A DNA stretch of 7,389 nucleotides from Minisyncoccota bacterium (GTDB taxonomy: Bacteria > Patescibacteriota > Minisyncoccia > UBA6257 > GWB1-50-10). The position numbers were made by a program, and so were the translations under genes. Of this stretch, positions 4,717 to 7,389 are shown piece by piece; position 1 is the stretch's first letter, and the number at the start of each line of letters is the position of its first letter. Below the pieces are notes generated by a model. That model was given only the letters and a program-made list of their open reading frames with translations, did no database searches and was not told the DNA's origin. The stretch covers positions 1 through 7,389 of the forward strand of contig JAGUWR010000014.1 of NCBI GenBank assembly GCA_020062265.1, given 5' to 3'.

Positions 4717-4746
4717 ATTACAGAACAATTCCATAGAATTGTTCAA
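4717..4746 (-). promoter_or_regulatory. Candidate promoter with embedded operator for the ArsR-type gene
   Basis: On the minus strand TTGAAC (4746-4741) and TGTAAT (4722-4717, five of six matches to TATAAT) are separated by 18 bp. The spacer and most of the -35 box form a palindrome: GAACAATTC, CATA, GAATTGTTC on the plus strand (4723-4744), two perfect 9-bp arms with a 4-bp centre. A dimeric repressor there would block polymerase. The predicted start falls next to the ATG at 4707, giving a leaderless or nearly leaderless message. Confidence 0.5.
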
Positions 4747-4749
4747 TGA

Positions 4750-4854
4750 CTACTTCAAGGTAATTTCAATTATTTTTTGAAAATCTTTGGGCAGTTGCCG
4801 GTTGGAATAATAGAAAACATGGCCCGAGGCCCCCTGCACCTCTATGCAAGTTTT
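4750..4854 (-). pseudogene. 3' remnant of a second ArsR-type regulator
   Basis: The minus-strand frame ending at TAG 4752-4750 encodes TCIEVQGASGHVFYYSNRQL followed by PKDFQKIIEITLK. It aligns without gaps to the C-terminus of the neighbouring intact regulator: VQGASGHVFYYSN against AQGMAGHVFYSLN, then PKDFQKIIE against PNDFRKILN. Only the beta-wing and last helix remain. The first helix and helix-turn-helix are missing, and no usable start exists: the frame closes at TAA 4878-4876. Its last codon is 3 bp from the TTGAAC box of the intact gene. The two copies differ clearly at the DNA level, so the duplication is old. Homology begins abruptly near 4854, at the end of the membrane-protein fragment, which looks like a deletion or insertion joint. 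Confidence 0.7.
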
Positions 4855-4856
4855 TA

Positions 4857-5078
4857 TTACTGGCTGACAGGCAGTTTATTAAACTTATTGTAAACCGCGG
4901 CAAAAATCCAGCCGGCAATAAATCCGGCGACAAGATGTTCAACAACAATAACAACCATTCCAACCAGAGAATAAGTAAAAAAGGGATGCCACGAGCCCCA
5001 GGTGATAAGGGTTTGTTCTCCAACCTTTACTTTTATTATCTTAACAAATCTTATCCAAAAATACCAAGACGGGATTTG
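4857..5078 (-). pseudogene. 5'-truncated small membrane protein fragment
   Basis: Directly after the smc stop, in the same frame, 73 codons stay open to TAA 4859-4857. The second half reads SLVGMVVIVVEHLVAGFIAG, then WIFAAVYNKFNKLPVSQ. This is one convincing membrane helix with small-residue spacing followed by an AxxYNKF end, like the second helix of small two-helix (holin-like/DUF5676-like) membrane proteins common in these bacteria; that family link is only a resemblance. There is no ATG, GTG or TTG before an internal ATG (codon 41 of 73), and nothing resembles a first helix. I therefore read it as a gene that lost its 5' end. A functional 33-residue peptide from the internal ATG (4958), or very rare smc stop read-through, cannot be excluded. 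A second open frame over the same bases (TTG 5023) is a shadow. Confidence 0.45.
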
Positions 5079-7193
5079 TTATTCTAATTTTAATGATAGC
5101 ACTTTGGAAACGCCATCATCTCCCATCGTGACGCCGTAAAGAATTTCGGCCGCTTCCATCGTCGCCCGGTTGTGAGTGATGATAATGAACTGGGTTTTTT
5201 GAGAAAATTCTTTGACCAGCTGGGCAAAACACCGGGCATTGGCTTCATCAAGAGTGGCGTCAATTTCATCAAGAACCAGAAACGGCGGCGGGCTGACCGA
5301 GATAAGGGCAAAAAGGGCGGCAATGGATACCAAACTTTTCTCGCCGCCGGAAAGCATTTCCAAACTTTTAATTTTCTTTCTGGGGATGTTTAATTCAATT
5401 TCGACGCCAGCCAAAGTTTCTTTCTCGTCTTTTTCTTCCTCCTTTTGTTTCGGAACAACAATTTTCAAATGGGCTCGGCCGCCGCCAAACATCAAACGGA
5501 AAAATTTATTGAACTCCTCGTTTATGACGTGAAAGGCCTTCTGAAAATCGCTGTGAATCTTGGCTTCCAAATCTTTAATCATCGCCTTGAGATCGGCCGA
5601 GGCCTTTTCCAAGTCCTTTATCTCCTTTGTTAGAAACTGGTAGCGTTTTTCGGTTTCTTCGACTTCTTTGGCGAGCGCCGGGTCAATTTCGCCGATGGCG
5701 GCGAGTTCGCCGCGGAGACGAAGCATTCTTTTTTCCGCCGCTTCCCAATTTTCCGGCGGCCGGCTATCTTCGGATTTTAACTGACGCAATTCGGCAATGT
5801 TCCGATCAAAGGTTTGAAACTGGTGTTCCAGTTCTTTCAAACGCAGTTCGAGTTTTTCTTTTTCAAAAATAAATCTTTCTTTTTTTTGTTCGGTATCGCG
5901 GCGAACCTGTTTCTTGGCTTCAATCTCTTCAATTAAACGGCGGAATTTTTTGTTGGCTTCTTCCTGTTTAGCCAGAATTTCTTCTTCTTTTTTGTTAAGA
6001 ATCTCCAAACACTCTTCAATTTTATTTATTTCCGCCCGGATGGAATTTTGCCGTCCGGCAAAATCTTCTTCTTTTTCTTTGCTCTCTTTCGGATTCAACA
6101 AAATTTTGAGCCGTTCCAACCATTGTTTGAGCGTTTGCTTTATTTTCTGAACGTCATCCCAGCCGAGCAGTTTTTCAAGGTCGTTTTTTATTTCCTCAAT
6201 CGCCGCCATCAGCTTGACCGGCTCAATCGACGTCTTCTCAACTTTGGCAATTTCCATTTTAACTTCAAGCCGGCCGAGTTCTTTTTCCATTAAGGAACGT
6301 TTTCCCAAAAGTTCTCTTACTTCTTTTCTGATAAGGCCTGTCTCACCCCGACCGTCTTCGGGAGTGCCTAGTTGAGCAATGTCTTCTTCAAGTTTTTTTA
6401 CGGCTTTTGAACGTTCGGCCAATTCGTTGTCAATTTCGGCAATTGATTTATCCAAATTCGCCGTTTCTTTTTGAATTCCCCAATAGCGGCCGGCGAAAAA
6501 ACCATTCTCAAATCCTCTTAATTCGGCTTCAAGCTGAGCCCGTTTTTCCCATCTGGTTTTTTGGCGGCGGAGAAGACGAAGGTGAGGCATCAATTCGGCA
6601 ACAATTGCTTTGGCTTTCTCAAGGTTAAGACCGCTTTGTTCAAGCTGACGCTCGGCCTGATTTTTCTTCAGACGATATTCGCGCAGCCCCAGAATTTCTT
6701 CAATAAACATCCGGCGTTCCTGGGGATTGGTTTTTACGAAAATATCGCTCTCGCCCTGGTTGATCATCATCAAGCCGCGACTGCCCAGCCGGCTCTTGGC
6801 TAAAGCCGGCACCAAATCTTTCAGCCGCGTTTCCTGATCATTCCAAAAAAATTGGGATACGCCCGAGCGATCGACCCGGCGCGAAAGAACGGCCTCTTCC
6901 CTATCAACCGGAAAATTTCCCTTTCGATTATCAAAATAAAGGGAAACCCGGGCGACGCTTGAAGCCGACTTTTTGGGCGTGCCGGCAAAAATTAAATTTT
7001 CCAGCTTTTCGCCGCGGAGTTGTTTGGCTTCCCGTTCGCCCAAAACCCAGCGGAAAGCATCCATAATATTGGACTTGCCGCTGCCGTTGGGACCGACAAT
7101 GGCGGTCAGCCGGCTCGGAAAATCAAGGATTGTTTTGTTGGCGAAGGACTTGAAGCCCTGGAACTCTAAACGTTTTAGAAAATTAGTTATCAT
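5079..7193 (-). CDS. smc: Chromosome segregation SMC ATPase, short form without a standard hinge
   Basis: SMC proteins form V-shaped ATPase dimers that compact and segregate the chromosome. The N-terminal half-domain has LEFQGFKSFANKTILDF, Walker A GPNGSGKS (residues 34-41), FRWVLGE and Q-loop Gln146 (INQGESD). The C-terminal half has the signature LSGGEKS (614-620), Walker B FLVLDEIDATLDE (638-650, catalytic Glu643), ITHN His674 and YGVTMGDDGVSKVLSLKL. These endings are SMC-specific, not SbcC or RecN. Between them, residues about 180-550 are charged coiled coil. The length is 704 against about 1,150-1,200 usually, and no roughly 150-residue hinge with its glycine pattern is visible. The middle (about 320-375, with GWDD and ILLNPKE) is the only break and has no CxxC zinc hook. 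The ATG overlaps the rnc stop (ATGA), with AAGGA immediately before it. rnc-smc is a common pair; ftsY, often next, is absent. Confidence 0.92.
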   Translation of the reverse strand: MITNFLKRLEFQGFKSFANKTILDFPSRLTAIVGPNGSGKSNIMDAFRWVLGEREAKQLRGEKLENLIFAGTPKKSASSVARVSLYFDNRKGNFPVDREEAVLSRRVDRSGVSQFFWNDQETRLKDLVPALAKSRLGSRGLMMINQGESDIFVKTNPQERRMFIEEILGLREYRLKKNQAERQLEQSGLNLEKAKAIVAELMPHLRLLRRQKTRWEKRAQLEAELRGFENGFFAGRYWGIQKETANLDKSIAEIDNELAERSKAVKKLEEDIAQLGTPEDGRGETGLIRKEVRELLGKRSLMEKELGRLEVKMEIAKVEKTSIEPVKLMAAIEEIKNDLEKLLGWDDVQKIKQTLKQWLERLKILLNPKESKEKEEDFAGRQNSIRAEINKIEECLEILNKKEEEILAKQEEANKKFRRLIEEIEAKKQVRRDTEQKKERFIFEKEKLELRLKELEHQFQTFDRNIAELRQLKSEDSRPPENWEAAEKRMLRLRGELAAIGEIDPALAKEVEETEKRYQFLTKEIKDLEKASADLKAMIKDLEAKIHSDFQKAFHVINEEFNKFFRLMFGGGRAHLKIVVPKQKEEEKDEKETLAGVEIELNIPRKKIKSLEMLSGGEKSLVSIAALFALISVSPPPFLVLDEIDATLDEANARCFAQLVKEFSQKTQFIIITHNRATMEAAEILYGVTMGDDGVSKVLSLKLE

Positions 7194-7389
7194 TCCTTCA
7201 ATTTCTCTAAAGCGGCTTCGGCGGCTTTGCGTTCCGCTTCTTGTTTTGAGCTTCCCGCTCCTTTGGCGATTAATTCATCGTCGCAAAAAACGCCGACTAA
7301 AAACTTTTTTTGGTGATCCGGGCCGTATTCTTCAAGAACCCGGTAAGAAGGCGTGATTTTGAACTTTTCCTGGATGATTTCCTGGAGGT
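7190..7389 (-). CDS. rnc: Ribonuclease III, C-terminal part (cut by window edge)
   Basis: Double-strand-specific endoribonuclease that processes rRNA precursors and structured mRNAs. Only the last 65 codons are in the window, and they form a complete dsRNA-binding domain: LQEIIQEKFKITPSYRVLEE, then YGPDHQKKFLVGVFC (the conserved GPDH motif contacting the RNA minor groove), then AKGAGSSKQEAERKAAEAAL with the KQEAERKAA helix that holds the phosphates. The catalytic domain with the ERLEFLGD-type motif lies outside. The frame ends at TGA 7192-7190, overlapping the smc ATG. A lone dsRBD protein is possible in principle, but the alignment at the domain start and the rnc-smc order make RNase III the best call. 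Confidence 0.9.
   Translation of the reverse strand, partial: LQEIIQEKFKITPSYRVLEEYGPDHQKKFLVGVFCDDELIAKGAGSSKQEAERKAAEAALEKLKE

Noticed and set aside
4766..5023. Leucine-rich 85-codon frame on the minus strand from a TTG
   Set aside because: It overlaps two other frames with recognisable content (membrane helix ending in YNKF, ArsR C-terminus). Its leucine/proline richness is what a shifted reading of those would give.
6973..7356. 127-codon plus-strand frame across the smc-rnc junction
   Set aside because: Antisense to the Walker A region of smc and to the rnc dsRBD; no protein-like features.
1..7389. tRNA, rRNA or known riboswitch
   Set aside because: No cloverleaf with a CCA-type end, no conserved rRNA segments and no riboswitch core motifs were seen in the intergenic DNA.

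Overview
The window looks like a piece of a Candidate Phyla Radiation (Patescibacteria, Parcubacteria-like) chromosome. The basis is a set of unusually short housekeeping proteins (112-residue L13, an RNA polymerase alpha with no C-terminal domain, a 704-residue SMC) and tight gene packing with almost no Shine-Dalgarno sequences. The placement is inferred from style, not from a database match. UGA is a normal stop here: rpsK, rpsP and rnc end at TGA at the expected family length, which argues against the recoded Gracilibacteria/Absconditabacteria type. All supported genes lie on the minus strand, so transcription runs from high to low coordinates.

Right part (7389 to 5079): the C-terminal dsRNA-binding domain of RNase III (rnc, cut by the window edge) overlaps the start of smc by ATGA. 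The SMC has both ATPase halves but too little between them for a standard hinge.

Middle part (5078 to about 3790): a decaying accessory island. It holds a 5'-truncated small membrane protein, the 3' end of a lost ArsR-type regulator, an intact ArsR-type regulator whose candidate promoter spacer is a 22-bp palindrome, a second inverted copy of that palindrome behind the gene, several hairpins including a perfect 38-bp palindrome, and a YjbQ/UPF0047 remnant with a stop where a tryptophan would fit. About 360 bases (4081-4440) hold no gene I can support.

Left part (3785 to 10): a translation/transcription block in the order rpsP, infA, rpmJ, rpsM, rpsK, rpsD, rpoA, rplQ, rplM. From infA onward this is the classic end of the spc/alpha operon; rpsP in front of infA is not the classic partner. 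Candidate promoters precede rpsP and infA. The junctions are very tight (2-bp gaps around rpmJ, ATGA overlap rpsK/rpsD) except for a 128-bp rpsM-rpsK gap filled with a nest of direct and inverted repeats. The 7-mer TTACTAA abuts the start codons of rpsP, infA and rplQ.

The block makes small- and large-subunit ribosomal proteins, initiation factor 1 and the polymerase alpha subunit, so it couples ribosome and RNA polymerase supply. The most notable points are the missing alpha CTD, the apparently hingeless SMC, and the ArsR gene with paired palindromic operators.
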